Counted from the stretch's first letter, positions 43,860 through 54,131 are shown. The stretch: DNA of 64,000 bases from JBDSLU01 sp963844435 (GCA_963844435.1 CAWJOG010000025.1:62001-126000), one strand, 5' to 3'. The notes: generated by a model from the letters alone, not told the origin. Made by a program: numbers and translations.

Positions 43860-45278
43860 CTACTTCTTCTTGGGACGGAAGATGTGCGTAGCGTGGCCGA
43901 AGAAGCCTTCGGCCGATTCCATCACCGTCTCGGCGAGCGTCGGATGGGCGTGGATCGTCATGGCCAGGTCGGTGGCGACGGCGGCCATCTCGACCGCCAG
44001 CGTGCCTTCCGCGATCATCTCGCCGGCGCCCACGCCGACGATGCCGACGCCGAGCACGCGCTCGGTCTTCGGGTCGAAGATGATCTTGGTCAGCCCGTCC
44101 GTCCGGCCGATCGACGTGGCGCGGCCGGAGGCGCCCCACGGGAACTTGGCGACCTCGTGCGGGACGTTGTCCCGCTTGGCCTCCTGCTCGGTCAGGCCGC
44201 ACCAGGCCAGCTCGGGGTCGGTGAACACGACGGCGGGAATCGCCCGCGGCTCGTAGGCCACCTTGTGGCCGGCAATCGCCTCGACGGCAATCTTGGCCTC
44301 GTAGGTCGCCTTGTGGGCGAGCATCGGCTCGCCGGCGACGTCGCCGATGGCGTAGAGCGTCGGCTCGGCCGTCCGCCGCTGCGCGTCGACCTGGATGAAC
44401 CCCTTCGGGTCGACGACGACCTTCGTCTTCTCGATGCCCGGCACCTGGCCGTTCGGACGCCGCCCGATCGACACCAGCACCTTCTCGTAGACCTTCTCGC
44501 TCTTGGTGCCGTCGGCGTGCTCGAAGTTGACCTTCACCCCCTTGGGGTCATCGGTCATCTTCGCGACCTTGGTCTCGAGCATCACGGTCTCGCAGATCTG
44601 GCCGATGCGCTCGGCGAGAATCTTCACGAGATCGCGATCGGCGCCGGGCAGCAGGCCCGGCAGCATCTCGACGACCGACACCTTGCTGCCGAGCGCGGCG
44701 TAGACCGAGCCGAGCTCGAGGCCGATGTAACCGCCCCCGATCACCAGCAGCGACTTCGGCACGCTCTTCAGGTCGAGCGCCGTGGTCGAGTCGAGGACGC
44801 GATCGGCGCTGATCGACAGGTTCGGCAGCGTCGCCGGCCGCGAGCCGGTGGCGATGATGCCGATGTCGAAGGTGATCGTCTCTTCCCCGCCGCCGGTCAG
44901 CGCCACTGAAATCGTCTTCGGATCGACGATGGTGGCGCGGCCCTGCACGTAGCGGATCTTGCGCGAGCGGGTCAGCACGCCGGTGCCGCCGGTCATCTTC
45001 GTGACGACGCCGTCCTTGAACGCGCGCAGCTTGTCGAGGTCGATGCGCGGCGCCGCGAACTCGACGCCGAACTGCGACGCGTGCCGCGCTTCGTCGAGGA
45101 CCTTGGCGACGTGCAGCAGCGCCTTCGACGGGATGCAGCCGCGATAGACGCAGACGCCGCCGGGGTTCTTCTCCTCGTCGACGAGCGTGACCTGCATGCC
45201 GAGATCGGCGGCCAGGAACGCGGCGGGATAGCCGCCGGGGCCGGCGCCGATGACCGTGACGTGGATGGGATTGGCCAT
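43860..45278 (-). CDS. lpdA: dihydrolipoyl dehydrogenase (E3)
   Basis: A 472-residue flavoprotein disulphide reductase. It has the FAD Rossmann motif VIGAGPGGYPAAFLAADLG, the redox cysteine pair in CVYRGCIPSKALLH, the NAD motif VIGGGYIGLELGS and the catalytic HAHPTLAE base region. It reoxidises dihydrolipoyl groups on E2, passing electrons to NAD. It directly follows aceF, whose stop is 1 bp away, and is the third gene of the pdh operon. All key residues are intact. Confidence 0.96.
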   Translation of the reverse strand: MANPIHVTVIGAGPGGYPAAFLAADLGMQVTLVDEEKNPGGVCVYRGCIPSKALLHVAKVLDEARHASQFGVEFAAPRIDLDKLRAFKDGVVTKMTGGTGVLTRSRKIRYVQGRATIVDPKTISVALTGGGEETITFDIGIIATGSRPATLPNLSISADRVLDSTTALDLKSVPKSLLVIGGGYIGLELGSVYAALGSKVSVVEMLPGLLPGADRDLVKILAERIGQICETVMLETKVAKMTDDPKGVKVNFEHADGTKSEKVYEKVLVSIGRRPNGQVPGIEKTKVVVDPKGFIQVDAQRRTAEPTLYAIGDVAGEPMLAHKATYEAKIAVEAIAGHKVAYEPRAIPAVVFTDPELAWCGLTEQEAKRDNVPHEVAKFPWGASGRATSIGRTDGLTKIIFDPKTERVLGVGIVGVGAGEMIAEGTLAVEMAAVATDLAMTIHAHPTLAETVMESAEGFFGHATHIFRPKKK

Positions 45279-47003
45279 TTACTGGAGCGCCAGCAGGAAT
45301 GGATGCTCGAGGCGATCGACGATGTAGCGGAGGAAGCGGATGCCGTCGGCGCCGTCGACGATGCGGTGATCGTAGGACAGCGACAGCGGCAGCATCAGGC
45401 GCGGCACGAACTGCCCGTCCTGCCAGACCGGCTCGGTCCGCGAGCGCGACATGCCGAGGATCGCCGCCTCGGGCTGGTTGACGATCGGCGTGAACGAGGT
45501 GCCGCCGAGGCCGCCCAGGTTGGTGATGGTGAAGCAGCCGCCCTGCATCTCGTCGAGCGAGAGCTTGCCGGCGCGCGCCTTCTCGGCGAGCTGGCCGAGC
45601 TCGGCCGCGAGCTCCAGCACACCCTTCTTGTCGACGTCGCGAATGACCGGCACCAGCAGGCCGCGATCGGTGTCGACGGCGACGCCGATGTGGACGTACT
45701 GCTTGAGGATCACCGCCTCGCCGGCCATGTCGATCGACGCGTTGACCTGCGGGAACGCCTTGAGCGCCGCGGCGGCGACCTTGAGCGCCACGGCCGTCAC
45801 GGTCAGCTTGCCCTTCGACTGCGCCTCGAGGCCCTTGCCGAACTTCTGGCGCAGCGCCTCGAGGTCGGTGACGTCGGCCTTCTCGTGCTGCGTGACGTGC
45901 GGCACGCCGGCCCACGAGTTGACCATGTGCTGCGCCGTCTTGCGGCGGATGGCGCGCATCGGCTGACGCTCGATCGGGCCCCACTTCGAGAAGTCGGGCA
46001 GCACCACCGCCGGCAGCGCCCCGCCGCCGCCCGACTGCGAGGTGATGACCTGCTTGCCGTGGGCGAGGACGTCGTCGGCCGAGATGCGGCCGCCGGGGCC
46101 GGTGCCGCTCACGGTATGGATGTCCAGCCCGAGCTGCCGCGCGAGGCGGCGGACCGACGGCGCCGCGGGCGCGACGGGACGCGTGTCGGGGGCGGCCGCG
46201 GGGGCCGCCGCCGCGGCGGCGGGAGCGGACCGCGAGCCGCGCGAGAAGTCGACGAGCTCACCGGGTCCGCTGCCCTTCGGCTTGGCGTCGCCGGTCTTGC
46301 CGCCGAAGCTCGGGGCTGGCGCGGCCGGCTCGGGGCTGGCCTTCGCCGGTGCCGGCGCAGATGCCGCCGGCGCGGCCCCGGTGAGGACGATCACGCCCTG
46401 ACCGATCGTGACCTTGTCGCCGGCCTTGACCTTGATCTCGGTGACGGTGCCCGCCACCGACGAGGGCACTTCAATCGTCGCCTTGTCGGTCTCGAGCTCC
46501 AGGACGCCCTGGTCCTTGGCGACCGTGTCGCCGACCTTGACGAGCACGTTGAGGACGTCGCCGCCCGTGATGCCGTCGCCGAGGTTGGGGATGTTGAACG
46601 TCACCGGCTCACCTGAGGAAGCGGCCGGCGCCGCTGGGGCCGCAGGCGCCGGCGGCGCCTGTTCGGCCGGCTGCGAAGGTGAGGGCGTCGAAGCCGGAGG
46701 AGGCGGCGCCGCAGGGGACGCCTTGTCGGGCGAAGGCGACGGGGCGTTGGCCGAGGCTGACGACGCGCCTTCGTTCAGCGTCAGCACGACCTGGCCGATC
46801 GTCACCTTGTCGCCGCTCTTGACCTTGATCTCGGAGACGGTGCCCGCCACCGAGGACGGCACTTCAATCGTCGCCTTGTCGGTCTCGAGCTCGAGGACGC
46901 CCTGGTCCTTGGCGACCGTGTCGCCGACCTTGACGAGGACGTTCAGGACGTCGCCGCCCGTGATGCCGTCCCCGAGGTTGGGGATCTTGAATTCGGTGGC
47001 CAT
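45279..47003 (-). CDS. aceF: pyruvate dehydrogenase E2, dihydrolipoyl acetyltransferase
   Basis: A 574-residue protein with two lipoyl domains, each carrying ELETDKATIEVPSSVAG with the lipoylated lysine (about residues 1-78 and 135-210). A peripheral-subunit-binding domain follows (SVRRLARQLGLDIHTVSGTG), then the catalytic acetyltransferase core with the active-site histidine in SYDHRIVDGADG. Ala/Pro linkers separate the parts. It transfers acetyl groups from E1 to CoA. The two lipoyl domains are almost identical over 70 residues, which indicates a recent internal duplication or gene conversion. It lies between aceE and lpdA. Confidence 0.96.
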   Translation of the reverse strand: MATEFKIPNLGDGITGGDVLNVLVKVGDTVAKDQGVLELETDKATIEVPSSVAGTVSEIKVKSGDKVTIGQVVLTLNEGASSASANAPSPSPDKASPAAPPPPASTPSPSQPAEQAPPAPAAPAAPAASSGEPVTFNIPNLGDGITGGDVLNVLVKVGDTVAKDQGVLELETDKATIEVPSSVAGTVTEIKVKAGDKVTIGQGVIVLTGAAPAASAPAPAKASPEPAAPAPSFGGKTGDAKPKGSGPGELVDFSRGSRSAPAAAAAAPAAAPDTRPVAPAAPSVRRLARQLGLDIHTVSGTGPGGRISADDVLAHGKQVITSQSGGGGALPAVVLPDFSKWGPIERQPMRAIRRKTAQHMVNSWAGVPHVTQHEKADVTDLEALRQKFGKGLEAQSKGKLTVTAVALKVAAAALKAFPQVNASIDMAGEAVILKQYVHIGVAVDTDRGLLVPVIRDVDKKGVLELAAELGQLAEKARAGKLSLDEMQGGCFTITNLGGLGGTSFTPIVNQPEAAILGMSRSRTEPVWQDGQFVPRLMLPLSLSYDHRIVDGADGIRFLRYIVDRLEHPFLLALQ

Positions 47004-47006
47004 GTT

Positions 47007-49685
47007 CTACGAAACCGCGGGGTTCTTCTTGTCGACGTTGATGCCGAGATCCTTGATCGCCAGCTGCACCACCTTGGTGTCGATCTTCTTCTCCTTCAGC
47101 AGCGCGGTGAGCGTGGCGAAGACGATGAAGCGGGCATCCACCTCGAAGAAGTCGCGCAGCGCGGCGCGGTTCTCGCTGCGGCCGAAGCCGTCGGTCCCGA
47201 GCAGGTGCATCGGGCGCGGCAGCCAGCGATCGATGCCGCCGGGCAGGATTTTCATGTAGTCGGACGCCGCGACGAACACGCCCGGCTGGCCGCCGAGCTG
47301 CTCGGTGACGTACGGCACCTTCGGCGTCTCGCCCGGGTGCAGCATGTTGTAGCGCTCGGCCGCCAGGCCGTCGCGATACAGCTCCGTGTAGCTGGTGACG
47401 CTCCACACGTCCGCGGCGACACCGTACTTCTCGCCGAGGATCTGCTGCGCCTTGATCACCTCGCCCATGATGGCGCCGCTGCCCAGGATCTGCGCCTGCA
47501 GCTTCGAGGCCTTGGCCTCGGCCGGCTTCATCTTGTACAGGCCGCGCAGGATGCCTTCCTTCGCGCCCTCCGGCATCGGCGGCATCGCGTACTGCTCGTT
47601 CATCACCGTCAGGTAATAGAAGCAGTCTTCCTGATCGCGATACATCCGCTTCAGGCCGTCCTCGACGATCACCGCGACCTCGTAGGCGTAGGCGGGATCG
47701 TAGGCCTTGCACGTCGGCACCGTCAGCGCCATCACGTGGCTGTGGCCGTCCTGGTGCTGCAGGCCCTCGCCGGCGAGCGTGGTGCGCCCGGCGGTCCCGC
47801 CCAGCAGGAAGCCCTTCACGCGCATGTCGGCGGCCGCCCAGATCAGGTCGCCGATGCGCTGGAAGCCGAACATCGAGTAGTAGATGAAGAACGGGATCAT
47901 GTTGATCCCGTGCGTCGCGTAGGCGCTGCCCGCCGCGATCAGCGACGACATCGAGCCGGCCTCGTTGATGCCCTCTTCGAGGATCTGGCCGTTCTGCGCT
48001 TCCTTGTAGTAGAGCAGCGTGTCGATGTCGACCGGCTCGTAGAGCTGGCCGATGTGCGAGTAGATGCCGACCTGCCGGAACAGCGCCTCCATGCCGAAGG
48101 TGCGCGCCTCGTCCGGGACGATCGGCACCACCAGCTTGCCGATCTCCTCGTCGCGCAGCATCTTCGCCAGCATGCGGACGAAGACCATCGTGGTCGAGAC
48201 GGTGCGGCCCTCGGTGCCCTTCGAGAACTCCTCGAAGAGGTCGCCGAACTCGCACTTGAGGGGCGCGGCCTTGACCTGGCGCGACGGCAGGTAGCCGCCC
48301 AGCGCCTCGCGGCGCTCGCGCATGTAGGTGATCTCGGGGCTCGACTCGGCCGGCCGGTAGAAGGGCATCTCCTTGATCTCGTCGTCCGAGATCGGGATGC
48401 CGAAGCGGGTCCGGAACGTCCGGATCTCCTCTTCGTTCATCTTCTTCTGCTGGTGGGTGATGTTCTTGCCCTCGCCGCTCTCGCCCAGGCCGTAGCCCTT
48501 GATCGTGCGGGCGAGGATGACGGTCGGCTGGCCCTTGTGCTCGGTGGCCGCCTTGTAGGCGTGGAACACCTTCTCGGGGTCGTGGCCGCCGACGCGCATC
48601 TTCTTCAGCTGATCGTCGGAGAGGTGCTCGACCATCTTCAGCAGCCGCGGGTCGGTGCCGAAGAACTGCTGCCGGATGTAGCCGCCCGGCATCACCGAGT
48701 ACTTCTGGTACTCGCCGTCGACGATCTCGCCGGCGCGCTTGCGCAGCAGGCCCTCGTGATCGCGGGCGAACAGCTCGTCCCACTCACGGCCCCACAGCAC
48801 CTTGATGACGTTCCAGCCGGCGCCGCGGAACACCGCTTCGAGCTCCTGGACGATGCGGCCGTTGCCGCGGACCGGGCCGTCGAGGCGCTGCAGGTTGCAG
48901 TTGATGACGAAGATGAGGTTGTCGAGCTTCTCGCGCGAGGCGAGCGAGATGGCGCCGAGCGCCTCGGGCTCGTCGGTCTCGCCGTCGCCGAGGAACGCCC
49001 ACACCTTCTGGTCGGTGCGCGGCTTGAGGCCGCGATCCTCCAGGTAGCGGGAGAAGCGCGCCTGGTAGATCGACATGATCGGGCCGAGGCCCATCGACAC
49101 CGTCGGCGCTTCCCAGAAGTCGGGCATCAGCCACGGGTGCGGGTACGACGACAGGCCGCCGCCGGGCTTCAGCTCACGGCGGAAGTTCTCGAGCTGCTGC
49201 GACGAGAGCCGGCCTTCGAGGAACGCGCGCGAGTACATGCCGGGCGAGGCGTGGCCCTGGAAGTAGACGAAGTCGCCGCCCTGCTCGTGGCCCTTGCCCT
49301 TGAAGAAGTGGTTGAAGCCCACTTCGTAGAGCGTGGCCGACGACGCGAAGGTCGAGATGTGGCCGCCGATGCCGTCGTCGGCACGGTTGGCCTTGACCAC
49401 CATCGCCATCGCGTTCCAGCGGACGAGGCTCTTGATGCGGCGCTCGATCTCGTTGCTGCCGGGGACGGGCGTCTGCTCGTCCACGCCGATGGTGTTGACG
49501 TAGGGGGTGTTGGCCGTGAACGGCAGCTTGAGGCCGCGCCGGCGCGCGTGGATCTCGAGCTCGCTGAGGATTTCCGCCACGCGCGCGGGGCCGCCCGACT
49601 GCAGTACGTAGTCGAGCGAGTCCTGCCACTCGCGGGTCTCGATGGCCGCAACGTCGGCCGGATCCTGGGGGGCGATCTGTCGCAT
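47007..49685 (-). CDS. aceE: pyruvate dehydrogenase E1, homodimeric AceE type
   Basis: ATG 49685 (MRQIAPQDPADV) gives 892 residues, the usual AceE size. The thiamine diphosphate motif runs from GDGETDEPEALG to NCN, and the substrate-side segments GGHISTFASSATLYEVG and GHASPGMYSRAFLEG are present. The transketolase-like and C-terminal domains are complete. It decarboxylates pyruvate and acetylates the lipoyl arm of E2. It is the first gene of aceE-aceF-lpdA. A 7-3-7 palindrome at 49713-49729 lies 27 bp before the start and may be a control site. Confidence 0.96.
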   Translation of the reverse strand: MRQIAPQDPADVAAIETREWQDSLDYVLQSGGPARVAEILSELEIHARRRGLKLPFTANTPYVNTIGVDEQTPVPGSNEIERRIKSLVRWNAMAMVVKANRADDGIGGHISTFASSATLYEVGFNHFFKGKGHEQGGDFVYFQGHASPGMYSRAFLEGRLSSQQLENFRRELKPGGGLSSYPHPWLMPDFWEAPTVSMGLGPIMSIYQARFSRYLEDRGLKPRTDQKVWAFLGDGETDEPEALGAISLASREKLDNLIFVINCNLQRLDGPVRGNGRIVQELEAVFRGAGWNVIKVLWGREWDELFARDHEGLLRKRAGEIVDGEYQKYSVMPGGYIRQQFFGTDPRLLKMVEHLSDDQLKKMRVGGHDPEKVFHAYKAATEHKGQPTVILARTIKGYGLGESGEGKNITHQQKKMNEEEIRTFRTRFGIPISDDEIKEMPFYRPAESSPEITYMRERREALGGYLPSRQVKAAPLKCEFGDLFEEFSKGTEGRTVSTTMVFVRMLAKMLRDEEIGKLVVPIVPDEARTFGMEALFRQVGIYSHIGQLYEPVDIDTLLYYKEAQNGQILEEGINEAGSMSSLIAAGSAYATHGINMIPFFIYYSMFGFQRIGDLIWAAADMRVKGFLLGGTAGRTTLAGEGLQHQDGHSHVMALTVPTCKAYDPAYAYEVAVIVEDGLKRMYRDQEDCFYYLTVMNEQYAMPPMPEGAKEGILRGLYKMKPAEAKASKLQAQILGSGAIMGEVIKAQQILGEKYGVAADVWSVTSYTELYRDGLAAERYNMLHPGETPKVPYVTEQLGGQPGVFVAASDYMKILPGGIDRWLPRPMHLLGTDGFGRSENRAALRDFFEVDARFIVFATLTALLKEKKIDTKVVQLAIKDLGINVDKKNPAVS

Positions 49686-49712
49686 GGAAGCTGTTCTCCG
49701 CAGCGGGTTCGC

Positions 49713-49729
49713 GGCCGATATCATCGGCC
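49713..49729 (-). promoter_or_regulatory. palindrome upstream of aceE, putative operator
   Basis: GGCCGAT-ATC-ATCGGCC is a perfect inverted repeat between the aceE start and an upstream AT-rich TTATAAAG stretch on the minus strand (about 49740-49748). Its place suggests a repressor site for the pyruvate dehydrogenase operon. Which regulator would bind is unknown. Confidence 0.5.
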
Positions 49730-49834
49730 TCCGCGCATGACTTTATAACTTGGCGAGTCTAGCACGCCGGCCCACGAGCGAACATGACGCGCGGCCCATC
49801 GATGCGGTAGCGAGATGGGTCGGCTACGCTGTCG

Positions 49835-52112
49835 TCATACCGCGGTCACGGGCACGATCGCGGCGCCTGACGCCGGCGGCGACAGCCACGCCGCGAGCTT
49901 CGACCAGCGGCGCCGCGCGGTGGCCTGCCCGACAGCGATCCCGAGCGCCTTCTTCGGTCCGACCACCACGACGAGCCGGCGCCCGCGGGTGATCGCGGTG
50001 TAGATCAGCCGGCGCTGCAGCATCGGGTAGTGCTCGGTCGTGAGCGGCACGACGACCGCCGGGTATTCCGAGCCCTGGGCCTTGTGGATCGTCGTCGCGT
50101 ACGCGAGCACGAGGCGGTCGAGCTCGCCGGCGTCGTAGGCGATCTCGCGGCCGTCGACGTCGACGACGAGCGCGCCGGCCTCGACGTCCACCGACACGAC
50201 GCGGCCGATGTCGCCGTTGTAGACCTCCTTGTCGTAGTCGTTCTCCACCTGCATGACCTTGTCGCCGGGCGCGAACGCCGAGCCGAAACGCTCGAGGCGC
50301 GGCGTGCCGTGCGGGTTGAGCGCGGCCTGCAGCGCGAGGTTCAACGCCTTGGCGCCGGCGGCGCCGCGGTTCATCGGGCACAGCACCTGGATGTCGCGCA
50401 CCGGGTCCAGGCCGAAGCGGCGCGGGATCCGCTCGCGCACCAGCGCCAGCACCCGCTCCGCCGCGCGCTCCGCGTCGGCGGCGTCGACGAGGTAGAAGTC
50501 GCCGCTCTCCCCCTCCGGCGTCGTCTGCGGCACCAGGCCGGCGTTGACCTGGTGCGCGGCGGCGACGATCCGGCTCGCGGCCGCCTGCCGGAACACGGTG
50601 GTGAGGCGCGCCACCGGGATCGCCTGCGACGCCAGCACGTCGGCGAGCACCTGGCCCGGGCCGACCGACGGCAGCTGATCGGCGTCGCCGACGACGAGCA
50701 GCGCGGCGCTGCGCGGCACCGCGCGCACGAGCGCGTGCATCAGCGGCACGTCGACCATCGACGCCTCGTCGATGACGACGAGATCGCCGTCGAGCGGCGT
50801 CCGCTCGTCGCGGCGGAAGCGGCCGTCGCGCGGGTTCACCTCGAGCAGGCGATGGATCGTGCGCGCCTCGAGCCCGGTGACCTCGGCGAGGCGCTTGGCG
50901 GCGCGGCCGGTCGGCGCGCAGAGCAGCGGGCGCACGCGCTTGGCCATCAGGATCTGCAGGATCGTCTTCAGCACGGTGGTCTTGCCGACGCCGGGCCCGC
51001 CAGTCAGGACCAGCAGCTTCGAGCGCAGCGCCAGCGCCACCGCGCCGCGCTGCTCGTCGGCCAGCGCGATCCCCTGCTGCGCGCCGGCCCAGGCCAGCGC
51101 CTTGTCGGCGTCGATCGCCGGCCACGGCGTCGCGCCGGCGGCGATCGCGGTCAGGTGCTCCGCGATGGCCCGCTCGGCGGCGTGCAGCGCGGCGAGGAAG
51201 ACCAGCGTCACGCGGGTCGGGGGCGCCATCGGGGGCGCCATCGGGGCCGACGCGATCGCGGACCACGGCTCCCGCGCCGATCTCCAGCGCGAGCGCCTCG
51301 TCGACGAGCGCGGTCGGCACTTCGAGCAGCGTCGCCGCCTGCGCCACGAGCTCGCCTTCGGGCAGACCGCAGTGGCCCTCGTCCATCGCCCTGGCCAGCG
51401 CGTAGCCGACGCCGGCGCGGATGCGGATCATCGCCGTCGCCGCGATCCCGAGCTTCGCCGCCATCTTGTCGGCGACGACGAAGCCGATGCCGTGGACGTC
51501 GCGGGCGAGCCGATAGGGGTTGTCGCGCAGGATCGGAATGGCGTCGATGCCGTAGGTCTTGTAGATCCGCTGCGCCCGCGACGTCCCGACGCCGAGGCCA
51601 TGCAGGAAGACCATGATGTCGCGCACCGCCCGCTGCGAGCGCCAGCCGTCGCTGATCCGCAGCGCCCGCTGCGGCCCGATGCCCTCGACGTCGCGCAGGC
51701 GGTCCGGCGCGGTCTCGATCACGTCGAAGACCTCGGCGCCGAACGCGGCGACCAGCCGCCGCGCGAAGTGCGGCCCGATGCCCTTCAGCAGGCCGGAGGC
51801 AAGGTACTTCTCGAGCCCTTCCGTCGACGTGGGCGCGGCGGTCCGCACCCAGGCGGCCTGGAACTGCATCCCGTGCGTCCGGTCGCGCACCCATACGCCG
51901 CCGGCCTGGATGGCCTCGCCGGAGGCGATCGCCGGCATCCGTCCGACGACGGTGGCCAGATCGGCCACGCCGGGCGCGCGGACGCGCAGGACGGCGAAGC
52001 CGCTCTCCTGGTCGTGGTAGGTGATGCGCTCGACGACGCCCGAGACCAGCTCCCGGTCCGCGGTGGGATCCACGCCCACCGTTATACCTTGCTGGCTGCG
52101 TGCGTCGGTCAT
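49835..52112 (-). CDS. recD2: RecD2-type helicase, frameshifted
   Basis: ATG 52112 begins a long N-terminal region with OB-like strands and helix-hairpin-helix motifs (GIGPHFARRLVAAFG, VEGIGPQRALRI). The frame breaks near 51235, next to a duplicated 12-bp unit, with one extra base. It continues with Walker A TGGPGVGKTTVL, APTGRAAKRL, Walker B VVIDEASMVD, GDADQLPSVGPGQ and the motif YATTIHKAQGSEYP. Rejoined length is about 759 residues, as in RecD2 proteins. These are 5'-3' DNA helicases acting in repair without RecBC. No partner genes are nearby. Confidence 0.9.
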
Positions 52113-52303
52113 GCGCGGCGCCGGGCGCGCCGCCGCGTCACGCGGCGCGGTCCGCGAAGAACGTGCGCACCCGCTCGACGAGCATCTCCAGCGCGATGGA
52201 CGCGCAGCGATAGCGCGTCGTCATCCGCCGCCAGGATCTTCATCGCCGACACAGATGTCTCCACCTGAGACATCGGCGGGTTCGCTGAAATCCTGAGTCC
52301 GAA

Positions 52304-53278
52304 TCAGCTGGCGGGACGGACCGTGTGTCCGCTGCGCGCAGCCTCGAGGACGGCGAGCAGCGCGGCGGTGTTCCCGCGGCTGTCGGCGAGGGTCACCACG
52401 GCGTCGCCATCGCCGCGGGCGGCGCGGCCGAAGTCCTCGAACTGCGAGACATAGAGGGGAGCGGCCTCGACGACGTGCTCGAGGACCTCGTCCCCACGCA
52501 CCACCAGCACCGTCTCCCGCAGCCCCGGCTTGAAGGGGTGCGACACCCGGATCGTACCGGCCGACCCCACCACCTCGATCTCGGTCCGGAAGGGGGCCAC
52601 GAAGCTGGCGTCGATCAGGGCGACCACGTTGCCCGGGAAGCGCAGCAGCGCCGCGACGCTCATGTCGACGTGGGTCGGCCCCATGACCGCGGACGCCTGG
52701 ACGGCCTCGGGCTCGGCACCGGCGAGCGTCCGGGCGTAGCTGACCGGGTAGCAGCCGACGTCCCACAAGGCCCCGCCGCCCTTGGCCGCATCGAAGCGGA
52801 CGTCGCCGGGACGATCCAGCGTGAAGCTGAAGCAGCCGCGGACGAACCGGAGCGTCCCGATCGCCCCGCCGTCGACCAGTTCCCGCACCGCGTGGGTCTG
52901 CGGGTGGTGGCGGTACATGAACGCCTCGGCGACGTGGACATGGGCCGCCGCCGCGGCAGCCGCGATGCGATCGACCTCGTCGAGGGTCAAGGCCAGCGGC
53001 TTCTCGCACAGCACGTGCTTGCCGGCCTCGGCCGCCCGCACCGTCCACTCGGCGTGGAGGTGGTTCGGCAGCGGGATGTAGACCGCGTCGATGCCGGGAT
53101 CGGCGAGGAGCGCGTCGTAGCCGGCGACGCTGCGCGGGATCCCCCACTCCGCGGCGGCAGCGGCCGCCTTGCCGGCATCGCGGCTGGCGATGGCCTCGAG
53201 CGTGTGCCCCTCCGCCGCCCGCAGCGCCGGGATGATGCTGCGGTTGATCCGCGCCGCGCCGAGGATGCCCCACTTCAT
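52304..53278 (-). CDS. cytosolic Gfo/Idh/MocA family oxidoreductase
   Basis: A 324-residue protein starting at ATG 53278. It has the NAD(P)-binding MKWGILGAARINRSIIPAL and the CEKPLALTLDEVD catalytic lysine motif. GGGALWDVGCYPVSYAR is the substrate-side signature of the deoxysugar/xylose dehydrogenase branch. There is no signal peptide. It oxidises a sugar or sugar derivative; the exact substrate is not clear. It lies 13 bp downstream of the FAH-family gene on the same strand and is probably cotranscribed with it. Confidence 0.88.
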   Translation of the reverse strand: MKWGILGAARINRSIIPALRAAEGHTLEAIASRDAGKAAAAAAEWGIPRSVAGYDALLADPGIDAVYIPLPNHLHAEWTVRAAEAGKHVLCEKPLALTLDEVDRIAAAAAAAHVHVAEAFMYRHHPQTHAVRELVDGGAIGTLRFVRGCFSFTLDRPGDVRFDAAKGGGALWDVGCYPVSYARTLAGAEPEAVQASAVMGPTHVDMSVAALLRFPGNVVALIDASFVAPFRTEIEVVGSAGTIRVSHPFKPGLRETVLVVRGDEVLEHVVEAAPLYVSQFEDFGRAARGDGDAVVTLADSRGNTAALLAVLEAARSGHTVRPAS

Positions 53279-53291
53279 GGATGCCGTCCGC

Positions 53292-54119
53292 TCACGCCAC
53301 GTAGGGGCCGACGGGATTCTGCAGTATGCCGAGGTCGCCGAGCTCGACTTCGACGCGGTCGCCGGGCTGGAGGAACACCTTCGGATCGCGATAGAGACCG
53401 ACGCCGTCGGGCGTCCCGGTCAGGATGACGTCGCCGGGATCGAGGGTGATGGCGCGCGAGATGAAGGCAATGATGTGCGCCACCGGGAAGATCATCTCGC
53501 GGGTGTGCGACGCCTGGCGCGTCTCGCCGTTGACGCGGCAGCCGATCGGCAGCTGCTGCGGGTCGGGGATCTCGTCGGTGGTGACCACGACCGGGCCGAG
53601 CGGACAGAACGTGTCGGCGGCCTTGCCGCGGATCCACTGCTTGTCGCCGCGCTGGACGTCGCGGGCGGTGACGTCGTTGGCGGCGGTGTAGCCGAACACG
53701 TGCGCCAGCGCGTCCGCCTCGGCGACGCGCTGCGTCGCGCGCCCGATCACGACGGCGAGCTCGGCTTCGTAGTCGACCTGCCCGCTGAAGTCGGCGGGCC
53801 ACCGGATCGGCTCGCCCGGCGCGATCACGCTGCTCGGGAACTTCGCGAACAGGGTCGGCCGATCGGGCGGCGCGATCTTCTGCTCGCGGCAGTGGTCCAT
53901 GTAGTTGAGGCCGATGCAGAGGATCTTGCCGGGCCGCAGCGGCGCCAGCAGCCGCACGTCGCCGCGCGGAATGGCCGCGCCGGCGTCGCCCGTGCCCCGG
54001 CCGGCGATGACGTCCTGCAGCGACTCGGCCACGACGGGCTGGATGACCGGCTGGACGTCGGGGCCGCGCAGGTAGCCGACGCGCGTGCGCCCACCCGACT
54101 CGAACCGCAGCCACCGCAT
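53292..54119 (-). CDS. fumarylacetoacetate hydrolase (FAH) family protein
   Basis: ATG 54119 gives 275 residues. The FAH fold is shown by LCIGLNYMDHCREQ, metal ligands in DYEAELAVVIGRAT, GYTAANDVTARDVQ and the end motif TGTPDGVGLYRDP. Family members hydrolyse or decarboxylate acylpyruvates, oxaloacetate or sugar-derived 2,4-diketo acids. With a Gfo/Idh/MocA dehydrogenase next to it, a role in non-phosphorylating sugar oxidation, for example L-fucose- or xylose-type pathways, is plausible but inferred. It diverges from lutA with 25 bp between starts. Confidence 0.88.
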   Translation of the reverse strand: MRWLRFESGGRTRVGYLRGPDVQPVIQPVVAESLQDVIAGRGTGDAGAAIPRGDVRLLAPLRPGKILCIGLNYMDHCREQKIAPPDRPTLFAKFPSSVIAPGEPIRWPADFSGQVDYEAELAVVIGRATQRVAEADALAHVFGYTAANDVTARDVQRGDKQWIRGKAADTFCPLGPVVVTTDEIPDPQQLPIGCRVNGETRQASHTREMIFPVAHIIAFISRAITLDPGDVILTGTPDGVGLYRDPKVFLQPGDRVEVELGDLGILQNPVGPYVA

Positions 54120-54131
54120 GGCCGCCCATCT

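Noticed and set aside
52113..52303. Possible small gene between recD2 and the oxidoreductase
   Set aside because: Only a 28-codon frame (starting MTTRYRCASIALEM) was seen, with no ribosome-binding site or recognised family; the 191-bp gap may hold a gene remnant, but this cannot be supported.
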